DNA of 64,000 bases from Enoplosus armatus (GCF_043641665.1 NC_092182.1:12586956-12650955), one strand, 5' to 3'. Positions 35,301 to 56,520 are shown, counted from the stretch's first letter. Notes: generated by a model not told the origin, from the sequence alone. Program-made: numbers and translations.

Positions 35301-35803
35301 CTAGTCATATCATTTGGTGCAACACCGGCCACACAAGGACATTTTAGAATATAAACGACTGGTATTGACTTGGTAGGGGGTCGAATATGGTTACTGCCAA
35401 ATGTCCTTAAATTCTGGACGCTAAGTACTTGTCATGTTTGTTATGCTAGCCTAAAAGTTTCGACACACACCACTTGGCTCTGTACCAGGATGTCACCGGC
35501 TGAGCTAACTTTGTTTTCACAGAACACCTTACAACTAGTAACAGATGGCTACAGCTACAAAGCAAGATAATGTTGAATATAGTGTAGTTTAGTAATCAGC
35601 AACCACATGTAACACAAAGAAACACGAACAAAGGTAATCTAGCGTTGCTGGAGTCAGTCGGAAACACTCAAAAGAAAACAAAGCCAGGAGGTTAGCCTGT
35701 TAGCCTGCTAGCTGAATAATAGCTGTGCACGAGCTCGTGTGCTTTACTCACCTACAGACCTGTAACCTATTACAGCAATCTTTCGATGTTTTGGTTGAGG
35801 CAT
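32373..35803 (-). CDS. rhebl1: RHEB-family small GTPase (rhebl1 by position, RHEB-like by sequence)
   Basis: Eight exons in transcript order: 35752-35803, 34251-34322, 34073-34140, 33734-33816, 33336-33392, 33189-33236, 32560-32641 and 32373-32465. All are GT-AG and in phase, giving 184 aa, the RHEB length. The P-loop reads GYRSVGKSS, with the family's unusual Arg at the position of Ras Gly12, linked to low intrinsic GTP hydrolysis. The effector region is YDPTIENTF, switch II DTAGQDEYS, the base-binding motifs NKKD and SSAK, and the C-terminus CAVM, a CAAX farnesylation box. Known: GTP-bound RHEB activates mTORC1 on lysosomal membranes and is switched off by TSC2. The neighbour prkag1 matches human RHEBL1 synteny, yet the switch regions look closer to RHEB, so rheb is the alternative name. 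Confidence 0.85.
32760..32780. repeat. 21-base poly-G tract
   Basis: An uninterrupted G run in the last intron of the RHEB-like gene, C-rich in the transcript. The length may be affected by sequencing error. Confidence 0.9.
34640..34757 (+). mobile_element. 3' tail of a non-LTR retrotransposon
   Basis: In intron 1 of the RHEB-like gene, opposite to it, the sequence contains ttgtacatact, ggagcaccggtactgtacaa, ccggggatcaataaagtatt and then three TTCTGA repeats. This is the typical terminal segment of fish LINE elements that end in short tandem repeats. The AT-rich stretch from about 34480 may belong to it. No ORF remains. Confidence 0.55.
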
Positions 35804-36250
35804 TGTAGTGAAAACGGTGTTCAATATGTTTTGATAATGTAGTACGCCACCTAGTTTTACTATCTAAACAAACTTTTATCGCCACATTCGTCTCACATCA
35901 CGTGACAACAACAAACTTTTCGGAGCTGCCGCTCGAGCTCTCTGCTGGGCCTCGAGCTGGGAGTTCAGAGTTTAAGTACAGCAAGTACAACTTGTACTTA
36001 TCTCAAAAATTGGTCTCTTTCTGTATCTGATATAGTCATCGACATCGATCGATAGTCTAAAAAGATGAAATTGACGTTTCAACGGGAACTGGAAACGAAA
36101 AAACGCTTGTTCAACGCGATTACGATTTGCAAGTCAAAGTGACGGAAACTGTCATTGTGTAAGCACACCGTCGTAAAACCAGCGGCTACGTCAGGACTGA
36201 CATGGACGTGCATTCTGGCCAATTTGTACAGTAGAGGTCACTCTTTGTGC
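35804..36250 (-). promoter_or_regulatory. Promoter region of the RHEB-like gene
   Basis: Relatively CpG-rich sequence just upstream of the ATG on the minus strand, with cacgtgac near 35900 and several CG dinucleotides up to about 36190. No TATA box stands out. Supported by position and composition only. Confidence 0.35.
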
Positions 36251-38029
36251 GTTCCCGCATGTTTCTGACAGACATCCTTTTTACACTTTTCAGACTCAGA
36301 CTACGATCACTGAAAATCTACCGTCCTTCATATCAACAAGTGTGGGTTTATATTGTTTCAGTATAGAACAATAATAATTTTAATTTAGAACAAGTTGAGG
36401 CAAATTATACAAAGCAAGACAGGGAATAATTATACAAACATGAAGGATATAATTCAAATGACAATGGTGGAAATTATGTTGTTAAGGTTGTGATAATAAT
36501 GTAAAGAATCTGTAGACGTTCGGTCACAACTTCGTCTGAACAGATTTTGATCCAGGAAAATCCATTCTGAGATCCTGACAAGATGCTGTTGGGATTAGTG
36601 ACTGGTACACACAGTTACCAGTGATGGAAGAAGTACTCAGATCATTTAAAAAGAAAAAGTAAAAGAAGGAATACTATGGTCTTAAAATGCTCCATAACAA
36701 GTAAATGAATTCAAAATGTTACAGAATACAGAGGTATTATCAGCAAAATGTAGGCCTACTTAAAGTATCGAATGCAAAAGTACTCATTATGCAGAATGGC
36801 TCCTTTCACTGTATTATAGGCCTATTGTTATAAAATATTATATTATTCAGTTTTTATCGGGGGGGGGGGGGGGGTGCACAATAGATGTGCATCTCACCTT
36901 TTAGTTATTTTTCATCATACTTTCAGCCCCTCTCTCACTGTCTCTCAATCATATGTACTTAGAAGTAGGAACCCTAATAAAATGAGTCTAACCTTGGAAT
37001 GTTTTTGTAAGCCAAATCATAAGACAAACGTAAATAAAAATGTATCAGGTTACAAACTGGACAATAATGTGGTCTCATTAAATACATCCATGGAGACTGT
37101 GACAATGGGCCCTTTCTCCCACAAATCTATGCTAATGCAGACATCCAATGCCAGTAACTGCACTGCTGGCACTTACATTTTTAGACTCTGTTTAACTATG
37201 GCTGGGGATTGAACGTCAGTACTTTTTGAGTACTGATCAGAATATCACTGAGTAAAATAAAACTGATTCATTACAAAGGTTTGGCTCATTTATAACAAAA
37301 AAGGGTTGTGTTGAAAATAATTATTATGTTCTGTCATTTTGGAATTGAAAAATATATCAATTTGGTATTCTTTATTTGGTACTGAAACCCAAGTATTGTA
37401 TTGGAAACCAAGCCCTACTTTTAACTGAACACAGTATTATTCTGAAGATATAACAAAGTCACAGAAAGAGTTATTCACTTTGGATGGGACAGGTAAGGAT
37501 GGTTGTTGAGTTCCTCTTGGTGTTATGTACTAAATACTCTTTTGGCACCTCCTGGATCCCAGCATACTGCGTACTAGAAGGACAACATGTTTTTTCCCCC
37601 TTTTGAGACAATGTAGTGCACTGTCCAGATATTGGGAAATGTTATTAGTGTTCAGACCCTGGAGTATCACAATGTCAGATATGGTGTGGTTCAATAGAAA
37701 TTAGCCAACATCAAAAAGTTGGATGTGTAGGCCTACAACATACAGTCATGGGGTAATTTTTATTAAAATCTTTGAAAGTGATTCCATGTGTTGCCACCAG
37801 AAACAAAGTATGTTTACTGTCGCTTTAAAGTACAAATTGAGACCTATGTGTGTATTAACTGTAAGAAGACAGCTCCACAAATCTTAATAAAAAACACAGC
37901 TAAGTCTAATCGTGTTAGTGATGTTTCTTTGTGTGTGTTCGTGCTGAATAAATGAACTAATGTTGATGTTAATTAATAGTTTTAATGCAGATTCCAGGTT
38001 CATGTAAGCCTACTGGCTGCTAGTGGATG
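36251..38029. other. Intergenic region between the RHEB-like gene and ikzf4
   Basis: No gene is supported. It holds a repeat at 36620-36850 and a G16 run at 36859-36874. The open frame at 36874-37212 has no splice or domain support. Confidence 0.5.
36620..36850. repeat. Interspersed repeat (agtactcagat / actcattatgcagaatggc type)
   Basis: The words gatggaagaagtactcagat, caaaatgttacagaatac, tattatcagcaaaatgta and agtactcattatgcagaatg match from memory a very common percomorph repeat. It is immediately followed by the G16 run. Confidence 0.6.
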
Positions 38030-38161
38030 ATAGGCAGCTACATTTGGGACCTAACCGGAAATTGTTTGGAGCTGGAGGTAAACGCTGCCGGGAGATGCTG
38101 CCGTCATAAACAGGCAGATGAAAATACGGAATAACCTCACTGAAACGGCCCTGACAGGGAC
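38030..38161 (+). promoter_or_regulatory. Probable ikzf4 non-coding first exon and promoter
   Basis: A stretch with GC content above its surroundings ends in GGGACAG|GTAATG, a good donor. It has several in-frame stops and no long ORF, and lies about 1.2 kb upstream of the first ikzf4 coding exon. It is plausibly the 5' UTR exon; the start point is not determined. Confidence 0.35.
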
Positions 38162-39310
38162 AGGTAATGCAACTATTACTGGGAGAACCGGACAACTTTA
38201 AAAGTACATCTATAATTGAATGTCTCAACTGTGTTGAGTTGTGTTGTAAAAGTCAGCTTCTAGGCTTCAGGGAGAGCAGGCTAGCTAGCTAACCACTAGC
38301 TGGCTTGCCATAGCATTCGGGAGGCGGTGGGTGCCATAGCAACCGTTTAGGAAACATTGACCGAGGTGGCTAGCTAGCTAAGATAGTTCAGGCTAACGTT
38401 GGTTTGTTATGCTAGCGTTAAAGACGTCGTAGAGACTTGAATGTCCAATTTAGCGCTAGTCAGCCAAGTAATGTCACAAGTCAGCGCTATCTACCTTGCT
38501 TCATCGCTTGTATTAATTAGCTATGACTTTGCTCCATGCTTTTAAGTAAGCTGTCGAGGGTGGCAAATTGATGTAACGTAGTGGTGTTGAGTTTAGCTAA
38601 CTTGGCTAACGGTAATTTCCATCACATGCAGTAAGCTAACGTTAGCCACTAAGGCCGACCCGTAAACTTAGGTTACCTCAACGCCAACGTTATGTAAACG
38701 TTAAAGTAAATCTTTCTCTATTACGATCAGGATTTCAGACTAATTTGTCTCAGATGAGTGTAACGTTAGATTAGCTTAATATTATCTGACTTTATCAATG
38801 TTGTCATGGGTCAACCTAATTGTAACTGAGTCAATCAGCTGATCTGTGGCTGCTAAGGTTAGAGTTGGCGCTAACTTAGCTGCTAGTTAACTATTTTCTG
38901 GTACGATTAACGAACCTACACCAGCTAATCTTCAGCACGTGTATTGTTAGCGCTAGGAGCTAATATTACAGTTGTGTGTATGTGCAGTTCAGAATGTATG
39001 GCCTTACTTAAATTGCTCTGGCAAGTTAACGGTAGTTAGCTGACATCCACGCTAGCTTAGATTTTTAAGTGTCTGTTATCATAACTTGTGAAGTAGGTCT
39101 TACACAATACCAATTTAACTCCGCCTGTAATTATTGTATGTTGTATTAATAAGGGTTGCAGTGTGGAGGTTGCACATCACATGGGTGATGTGTCGTTATG
39201 TTTAGTTATGTTTGAGTGAACTGGTGCCTGAGTGATTGTCTGAAAGAGATAATTCAGTTTGATCTTAACCTTTGACATAACTGTCATTTCACTATTCAGC
39301 TTGAACTAGT

Positions 39311-46755
<7,445 letters not shown>

Positions 46756-46869
46756 TTCCTAAAACTACACAACACACAGTTAGTCAAGAATAACGAGATT
46801 CACACATTCACGTTTTTGTAAAGAATTTTGAATTTATTCTTCAGGTGTACAGCATCTTCAAATTCTGCT

Positions 46870-48596
<1,727 letters not shown>

Positions 48597-48660
48597 GTTG
48601 CACGGGAAGCTGGAAAGAGGACCGGAAGAGGTTGTGTCGCGAGAAGTAGTGCTTTCCGCT
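48597..48660 (-). promoter_or_regulatory. rps26 5' UTR and core promoter
   Basis: On the minus strand the sequence before the ATG contains CCTCTTCCGG and TCCTCTTTCC. These pyrimidine tracts are suited to a terminal oligopyrimidine (TOP) start, as expected for ribosomal protein mRNAs, and CTTCCGG is an ETS-like site. TGTCGCGAGA at 48635-48644 differs by one base from the TCTCGCGAGA promoter element. Confidence 0.5.
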
Positions 48661-50395
48661 CCGCCCTTAAAATATTTTTTTTTTTCAAAAGATACTAGCT
48701 CGTCCATGTCTTATTTAATTTCTACTTTATCAAAAGTATAGGTTCTGTGTGCAGTCTAAACAAAAATAAATTACACACATTTTATTCTGGAAAATAACAT
48801 TAGTAATCTTTTAGTAGCGGAGGGATATCAGTGTACTCAAGGTCTTTTCAAAGCGTCAGCCGGGTGAGCGGAGTTCTTATATTACTGCAATAAACGTAGT
48901 GCCGTCGAGCAGCGCCGTATAATAAAACAGGCCCACCTATGTTCATCAGCTCTTCATGTAGAATCATCAGGACAGATAAAATGTGGTAAATTATTATGGC
49001 TACTGTCTGGCAAAACAATACATTTAAAAAAGATAAGTAAAATTTAGTACTCAATTTGTGAGTGAAAGGTGATGATGTGAAATTAATCAACCCACTGTGC
49101 TTTATTGGCCTCACATTGATGTGAAAATGGCAGATGATTTCTTATTTCATCCATGGTTTGAATCGTATTGTAAATACTTGGTTTACAAAATTAGGAAAAG
49201 GTGACCATATCAGTGATTTACATTAATTTACAGCTGAATTATTTCAAATTATGTAAACGTTACATCACAGCCAGTCATTTTCCAAAGCATGCTCTGTAGA
49301 TTTAACCATGTATTTTTCTTAACTTTGAGGCAGCCATTCATTTCAACTGCAAGGTATGAAAATTAATTTGCAGACTTCAGTCAGATAACTTGATCAGAGA
49401 AGTCTGCACTGCATTTCCACACAAGAATAATGTAATCTTGAGGAAAATTAAACAGATATAATCTTCCCTGCAATGGATAACCTAACCAATCAATCAAGAT
49501 TTCCATACTTTGCGCTGTGTTGGTGCTGAGAGGTTAATGTGTGTGTGCTGTTTCCTGTATCGACTAGGAGATCATCAGACTGCTTTTGAGTTATGTTGCT
49601 GCAGTGCAATGCAGTGCTCAAGAGATTTGACATAGGCTACAAAAAGGAAAAGCTGCAGGAGATGAAGATAAGCAGATGTAATATTTTAGAATAATCTGTA
49701 GGCCATTTGCATCACAGTTTATTCATTCAGTTAGTGTTTCAGTGTCTCTTGCTGGTCTTCCTCAAAAAAGGAGGCAGTTTATTTAGTTAAATCCCACAGA
49801 TGATGCCAAAGAATATCTCTTAGTAACACGTCACCTTTTTGGTAATTAGTCATGTTTCTACATAAAGCTTTTACTCAATGGCGTTTTCTCTAAATTGTCT
49901 GCCGTTTACTTGGCTATAAACGAGCAGGTCTTTGCACAAGCTATTATTTAATACATTAACATACAAAACACCCAAAGAAAATGTCAGTGCAGCATTTTGC
50001 AGGCTATTCTAATATTAAAATGTCTTTGCACTTTAACACAATGTCCTGTTGTTGATTACTAATATTTCTTGACAACTGTGCTATCTCTGTCTCTTTTTTG
50101 GATGTGGATCAGGAGGCAGAGTTAGGGTTAGCTCACTGTCATCGAGGTGTGTGAATGAAAGGCAAATTGTAAAGCGCTTTGGATTGAAGTCTCACTGTCT
50201 AAGCCCACCATCACTCACTGACCCAGGACCTACAGACAGTGCAAACATCACTGAAGCTGTTAAAAGTACAACACATATATTTTAAACTTATTGAAACGTA
50301 TTTTCAAAAGATCTTAAAATCAGGTGTTAATACACAGATAAAAGCATATATTAATGGTGAATAAACATGAAGAACACAGAATACAATTAAAAAAC
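48661..50395. other. Intergenic region between rps26 and fkbp11
   Basis: AT-rich, with no supported gene or clear repeat. Short open frames are unsupported. Confidence 0.5.
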
Positions 50396-50423
50396 TTTAT
50401 TTAAATAGTTCTGTGCTTTGTCC

Positions 50424-53400
50424 TTATTTCTTCTTGCTCTTCTTATCCTTTGCCTTCTTTTTGCTGGGCTTCTCGGCGTTGGCCTTTTTGTAGAGGTAAA
50501 GTCCAACCAAGCCGAGCAGAGTGGGCACCAGGGCCAAACACACGAGGGGGAACACGTCGTTCACCATTTTCTGCCACGGCGTCTGCTGCATCAGAGAAAC
50601 CACCTCCACCTCGAACTCAAGAGCAGCATCACCTAAGGCAGGTCAAGTTCATGTTCAATACTCTGTCACATCAGGAGTTGATCGGGTTTTTCTTTTGATT
50701 TTTCACCCATCTATATCGTGTGCATATGTAAATAAATGAGGACGTGAAATACGAAATAAGATAAATAATATTGCCAACATCTAAAAAAAGAAAAAATGGT
50801 CACTAACATCTAGTTAAAGGAAAGAGTGGTGAAATGCCGTAAATGCTCACTAGTGTGTATTAATTCGCAGCTGAAAATAGTCCCCAACAAATGCACTATT
50901 TACTCCAGTGTAAGAAGCATTAATTGCTAAAATTGCAGTGTCCTGCTATTTTAGGAAATTACGGACCCCCTTTTTAAAAATGAAGGTACATATTTGTGAC
51001 CAGTCCTTAAAAGATTTTCGTCTTCAGTAGGACCCAATGGGCTTGAGGCTGAGAGCGACAGACCCAGTAGTGAAGTCATAACATATTGAAAGATGGACTA
51101 ACACCTTGATGGTTTGATGGTTGGTCTTTGCCTGGGATTTGTTGACAATGAGAAAACTATAGAAGCTTTATGCTGCAACAAATGTTCAGTGTGATTGTGC
51201 TCATGTATGTGATCATAGTTGTGAAGTCGTGACATGCAAACATTGTTCAGTACCTGGAATCGTAGGAGGGTAACCTTTTTTTCCATATGCAAGGTGAGAT
51301 GGAATAGTGGCTTTGATCTTTTGCCTGTATGAGAGAAAGAGAAATACAAAACACATTTACTGAGGAAGCATTTCTCCATCACAAAACTATCAATTGTGGT
51401 ATTTCTTTTCAAATTGATTCATGACTGCATGCAGCTGCTGAAAAGTAAATCTACTGCTAAGCTCTTTCTTCCCGATGGACCTTTAATTTCCACTTACCCT
51501 TCACACACGCCAACCAAGCTTTGTTCCAGACCTGATAAGAAAATCACACAGAGAAAGCCAATCAGCAAAGCAAGCACATTCCCCAGCACACGACAGGCTG
51601 CAGTTATCTCTTGAATGTAAGCAGATCAAAGTGTCACTGATTGAGGATTTACTGTTAATTTACCGGCAATAACTGTCCTCTTCCCCAGCTCGACAACAAG
51701 AGGGTCCAGGGATAGTGATGAGTCAATCACCTTTCCGTCCATCAGTTTACCCTGGACAGTGAAATAACGTGAGGCATGAGATGAAAGAAAAATACTGAGA
51801 TTTCACAATTCATTGTTCATATTTGAGTCATTTGTGCATTTGGTGCATACTTAATAAAAATATTGTGGTTTTAATGCACTTTTACAGTAAAATAGCCTCA
51901 TAGCCTTGAAGATACAACATGTAAATAATACTTTAGAAATTGTGGACAACCTATATATTAGCATTTATATTTAAATAGCTACCATCTGCAGCTGGTTAGC
52001 TTAGCACAAAGACTGTAAACACGAGGAAACAACTAGCTGTCGAACTAAAGTAACAAATTCCGCCTACCAGCATTCACAGATTATTTTTGTACGGATCAAA
52101 CAAACAAGATGTAATGTGTCAGTTAGTGAGTTTTAGAGGGGCTGGTAGATGGATTTTGTTACTTTTGGACGAAACCAAGCTAGCCGTTTCCAGTCTTTAT
52201 GCTAAGCTAACAGGCTGCTTGCCCCAGCTACATATTTAACATCAGATATGACATAGGGATTCATCTTCTCATCCCTCTCTCAGCAAGAGTCCAGTTAAGC
52301 ATATATCTCAAATTGTCCAACTAATCCTATAAAGTTGGAAAGTAAAAGTAAGGACTAGGTATAAGTAAACTGACAGATATTTATGACTTTTATATTGAAA
52401 ATTATACACACCAATGTAACATGAGTGGCCTAGATCGAGAGGAATGAAACACCTGTGGCAGACAACACACTGTTTATTTGTCAGTACATACAGTGTCACA
52501 CAGTACAATCTTTCCGGTTTCCAGCCGTCGTTTGACAATGAGAGCAATGTTGCTCAAAGAAACTCTCAGTTATCTGACAATTTCTGAGACAATCTTTCAT
52601 TCAGCAGTAATCCTAGTCTTGCCTGTGTCATTTGTCAATTACAAAGCACTCTGAGCCTAATTGGGCTATTCATGATGCCTTATTAGGGGCAGGTGAGAGG
52701 TAAATCAGTTATCCAATACATTATTAAAAATGCACAGACAGTTGCAGCATCCATGGCAGGACAAATATACAGTATGTTTTCAGCTACAGGTGCCAAATAT
52801 GAGTGATCAAGATCTAGGTCATTTCTTGTTGCATTTAGGTCATTTGTAATAAAAATAAGTCACAAACTTAATTAGTTCACTTATCTACTCACATTATTTA
52901 ATTCTAGGATATAGTCAATTTGAGATTTGATGTGATTGTATTATGTTGTGTTATAATAGTGATACTGTAGGCCTTCCTGTATTATTTATTGTATGTACTA
53001 TATATTTTTTTAATACTTTAATACTTTTCCTGTTCTTTTGTCTACACTGTGCCGTGTATTAGCCCCAGTTTGTGCCTCTCATATATTACTATTACTTTCA
53101 ATTACTGCTGTTCTAAAAGTTTTTTCCAAAATCCTCGTGGGCTATTAAACCATCTAGATGAAAAAAATGCTGGATGATTAAAAAAAATATTTTCATCCAG
53201 ATGGCCAGAAGAGTCCTTGAGGATTTTAGAAATACTTTCAGAACAGCAGAGAGTGTTATTTTTAAATCAAATGTGTAGCCCTTTGACTCCAATGTAATGG
53301 CAACACATCATCATCATTAAAAAAAAATCATTAAGATCAACAAGTGTGAGGACTGAAAACCACGAGCCTCCAGTACAATGCCTGGATGAGCGGCTGCTCC

Positions 53401-54062
53401 ACTGACAGACTGCTCTGTTATTGCTGACGTGTTGCACCGCCCCATCACTCCATAGTACAAGCAGAGGCGATCTTCTCACGCACGAGATAAAACCAAATAA
53501 AAAACACCGACACACATTAAACCAGAATCTGTCCCATGTTCGGTCAGAAAGCCATTTCTCAGCTGTTTTGTTCCCCATACTCAGCGTGTAAATGCACAGC
53601 GGTGTCCACATGGTTCATGCAGACGGTGCCACATAGACAACAACTGCGTTCGTCATCAGCTGGACCGCTTTCCCTACAAACGGTTGTAAAATGTACAGAT
53701 AGCGGACTGGGTTGTTTTGATCAGTTTCAGAGGGGAGCTGACGAAGGAAGTCATAGTTTCTCTCGTCTTACCGTGTAGTGGATTTTCAGCGTATCTCCCA
53801 TGGTGGACAGTACAGAGCAAGTTTCGGGTTTCACCTTGGGTCAGAAGAGTTGACGGTTAACACTGGTCCAGTACTTTATTTGCCGGTGTGTGTTCATGTG
53901 TTAGAGCTGCTGTATTACTGCAGTGTGGACTGTGTTACATTGTAATACACGTGTCTAACTCACCAAGGTCTCCACCTGCAGCTCCTCGGCTGCATTTTCT
54001 TCCCCCTGCGCGTGTCCACAGGCGACAGCTGCGAGCAGGAGCAGAAAGACGCTGGGCTTCAT
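50424..54062 (-). CDS. fkbp11: FK506-binding protein 11, ER membrane peptidyl-prolyl isomerase
   Basis: Six exons in transcript order: 53964-54062, 53772-53834, 51664-51751, 51498-51531, 51254-51324 and 50424-50632. All are GT-AG and in phase, giving 187 aa (human 201). A signal peptide lies at about 1-20. The FKBP-type PPIase domain runs from about 40 to 135 with GDTLKIHYTGKLMDGKVIDSS, the VIAGLEQSLVGVCEGQK core and IPSHLAYGKKGYPP. A membrane segment follows (FPLVCLALVPTLLGLVGLYLY, about 150-170), and then a lysine-rich tail ending KSKKK, which fits a KxKxx ER-retrieval signal. Known: FKBP11 helps fold secretory proteins in the ER and is rich in secretory tissues. The start at 54062 gives a good signal peptide. 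AATAAA on the minus strand is at 50396-50401. Its linkage with arf3 fits human 12q13. Confidence 0.92.
51955..52315. repeat. Interspersed repeat in fkbp11 intron 2
   Basis: Phrases such as gctggttagcttagcacaaa, aacaaattccgcctaccagc, gttacttttggacgaaacca and catcttctcatccctctctc match a common percomorph repeat. The last part is shared with the fragment in arf3 intron 3. No ORF is seen. Confidence 0.6.
53105..53249. repeat. Imperfect fold-back inverted repeat of about 145 bp
   Basis: The left arm begins ctgctgttctaaaag (53105) and the right arm ends ctttcagaacagcag (53249). The two arms of about 60 bases pair with scattered mismatches, through AAAATCCTC/GAGGATTTT and CATCTAGATG/CATCCAGATG segments, around an AT-rich loop. 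This is the layout of a small fold-back element (MITE-like). It lies in fkbp11 intron 2. Confidence 0.75.
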
Positions 54063-54510
54063 TGTGAACTTCTGGAAAATAGCTGCCATCCAACAACTTC
54101 CGTGTAGGCTTCTTCTTTCTACACAGCGGCGGGGGGGAGAGCGAGAGAGTCGAGCTGCACAGTCTGCCCCGTCGACCAGTGTGTACAAAATGGCTCAGCA
54201 CCGCGTAATGCTGATGTGTTATAATACTGGAGCGATAAGGACTACCGGCCCGTGGACGTTGTCCCAACACCTGGGTCTCCCTGAAGAGCCCGCCTCAAAC
54301 ATTCCGCCAGCATCCCATCAGGCTGCTGCTGCCGCGGGAGAGAAGCGGAAGCGGCGCTCTGCGGAGGCGCTGGGGGGCGGTGCTGTGCAGCTTCTGGCCG
54401 GCTCTGCTGCTCCATGCTGGAGAGACTGTCAGGAGCAGACATCCAGCCTGCTGCACAGACGCCACGTCGCTGCTAGTCCCCCACTAGCCCACTGCTCCCG
54501 CCTGCAGAAA
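53960..54510. promoter_or_regulatory. CpG-rich promoter region of fkbp11
   Basis: GC-rich sequence with many CG dinucleotides covers fkbp11 exon 1 and about 450 bases upstream. The plus-strand open frame at 54064-54519 is most likely a by-product of this composition. A divergent promoter cannot be excluded. Confidence 0.45.
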
Positions 54511-54814
54511 TATGTATAGATGATAGGCAGAGGGCAGTTGCACCCCGGAAGTCATGTCAAATATGCGATTAAAAACATGTATTAAAGCCCATGAGAACTT
54601 GTTCTAAAACAATATTTATCTGTAACATTAAAATATGTATGGCTAGATGTGCAATAATAGGGTAAAGTTCCGAAAAAGTTATTTATCAAGAGTTTAACCC
54701 TTAAAAACTCAGCTGATACCACCCCCCAAATTTAATCTCTTATATCCATACTGCTTTATGAAAGTATGACTTTACAAAAATAAATATACCAAATACATAG
54801 TTATTTTAATTGCT

Positions 54815-56520
54815 CTGCCAGAGTCACACAGGGTGATGGGGGCGGGTGGGGCTGCGCTCTTCCTAAAGTCAACAACCATCTCCACTGTCTTTGAAGCATT
54901 AAGCTCCAGGTTGTTGCTGTTGCACCAGGTCACCAGGTGGTCAATCTCCCACCTGTAGGCAGACTCATCCTCTCCAGAGATGAGTCCGATGAGGGTGGTG
55001 TCGTCCGCGAACTTCAGGAGCTTGACGGACTGGTGACTGGAGGTGCAGCTGTTGGTGTACAGGGAGAAGAGTAGAGGAGAAAGAACACAGCCTTGAGGGG
55101 AGCCAGTGCTGATCGTCCGCGAGTCTGAGACGTGTTTCCCCAGCTTCACGTGCTGCTTCCTGTCAGACAGGAAATCTGTGATCCACCTGCAGGTGGGGTC
55201 AGGCATGTTCAGCTGGGAGAGCTTGTCCTGAAGAAGAGCCGCGACAATCGTGTTGAAGGCAGAGCTGAAGTCCACAAACAGGATCCTGGCATAGGATCCT
55301 GCGGAGTCCAGGTGCTGGAGGATGAAGTGTAGAGCCAGGTTGACGGCGTCGTCTACAGACCTGTTGGCTCTGTAGGCGAACTGCAGGGGGTCCAGCAGAG
55401 AGTCTGTGATGGATTTGAGGTGGGACAGGACCAGGCGTTCAAATGATTTCATGACCACAGAGGTCAGGGCGACGGGTCTGTAGTCATTTAATCCTGTGGG
55501 CCCTGGTTTTTTGGGGACGGGGATGATGGTGGAGGCCTTGAAGCAGGCTGGCACATGGCATGTCTCCAGTGAGGTGTTGAAGATGTCCGTGAACACCGGA
55601 GACAGCTGATCGGCGCAGCACTTCAGGCAGGATGGGGAGATGGAGTCTGGTCCAGCAGCTTTTCGCGGGTTTTGTCTCTTGAAGAGTCTGTTCACATCTC
55701 TTTCAAGGACAGACAGAGGTGTCGATGCTGGAGGAGTGGGGGGCGCTGTGGGGGGCAGCTGTGGTGGTAGGAGGTGTGAGAGTTCAGCCCCAGGTGTGAT
55801 GAGGGGGTTGGGGCTGTTGGGCTGGAGCTGGTGGGTGATGGTGTGGGGGATGGTGTCAGGACTGTCCCAATGTCTTTCAAAGCGACAGTAGACGTCATTG
55901 AGGCTGTTGGCGAGGCGTCGGTCATTAGCAGAGTTGGGGGCTCTTGGCTTGTAGTTGGTGATCTGCCTGAGCCCCCTCCACACAGAAGCAGAGTCGTTGG
56001 AGGAGAACTGGTCTTGTAGTCTCTCTGAGTACAGTCGTTTAGCTTCCTTCACCGCCTTGCTAAACTTGTACTTGGCTTCCTTAAACTCTGCTCTGTTGCC
56101 ACTCTTAAACGCCTCTTCCTTTTCCAACCTCAGCTGTCGCAGTCTTGCTGTGAACCAGGGTTTGTCGTTGTTGTAACTCACCCTGGTCCGAGTTGGTACG
56201 CAGCAGTCCTCACAGAAGCTGATATATGAAGTCACAGCCTCTGTGTACTCATCCAGACTGTTGGTAGCAGTCCTGAAAACATCCCAGTCAGTACAGTCCA
56301 AACACGCCTTCAGGTCCTCTGCAGCTTCACTGGTCCACTTCTTCGAAGTTCTCACAACCTGCTTAGAAAGTTTTAATTTCTGCCTGTATGCGGGAATCAG
56401 GTGGACCATGTCGTGGTCAGAGTGTCCCAGTGCAGCGCGGGTGACGGCGTGAATAGCGTTACTGACTGTGGTGTAACAGTGATCCAGAGTGTTCCCCTCC
56501 CTGGTGGGGTATTTAATAAA
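54815..56520 (-). mobile_element. LINE (Rex1/CR1-like) reverse-transcriptase fragment, truncated at both ends
   Basis: One unbroken minus-strand frame of more than 550 codons runs from about 56515 to a break near 54815, including a coding part upstream of the ATG at 56409. It has linker sequence resembling fish Rex1-type elements ([30 protein letters not shown]) and then reverse-transcriptase motifs: FVDFSSAFNTI (catalytic Asp), TGSPQGCVLSPLLFSLY and KFADDTTLIG (the Asp pair). The endonuclease domain is missing at the 5' side. At the 3' side the frame leaves the family sequence after ITLCDS, so the C-terminus and 3' tail are also absent. The frame has no stops or frameshifts, which suggests a fairly recent insertion. 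It lies between the divergent fkbp11 and arf3 genes. The family name is by resemblance only. Confidence 0.85.

Noticed and set aside
54064..54519. 151-codon plus-strand frame upstream of fkbp11
   Set aside because: It lies in the CpG-rich promoter, has Ala/Arg-rich chance composition and no splice partner. A divergent transcript remains possible but unsupported.
55132..56452. Plus-strand frames opposite the LINE fragment
   Set aside because: Antisense shadows of the long reverse-transcriptase frame.
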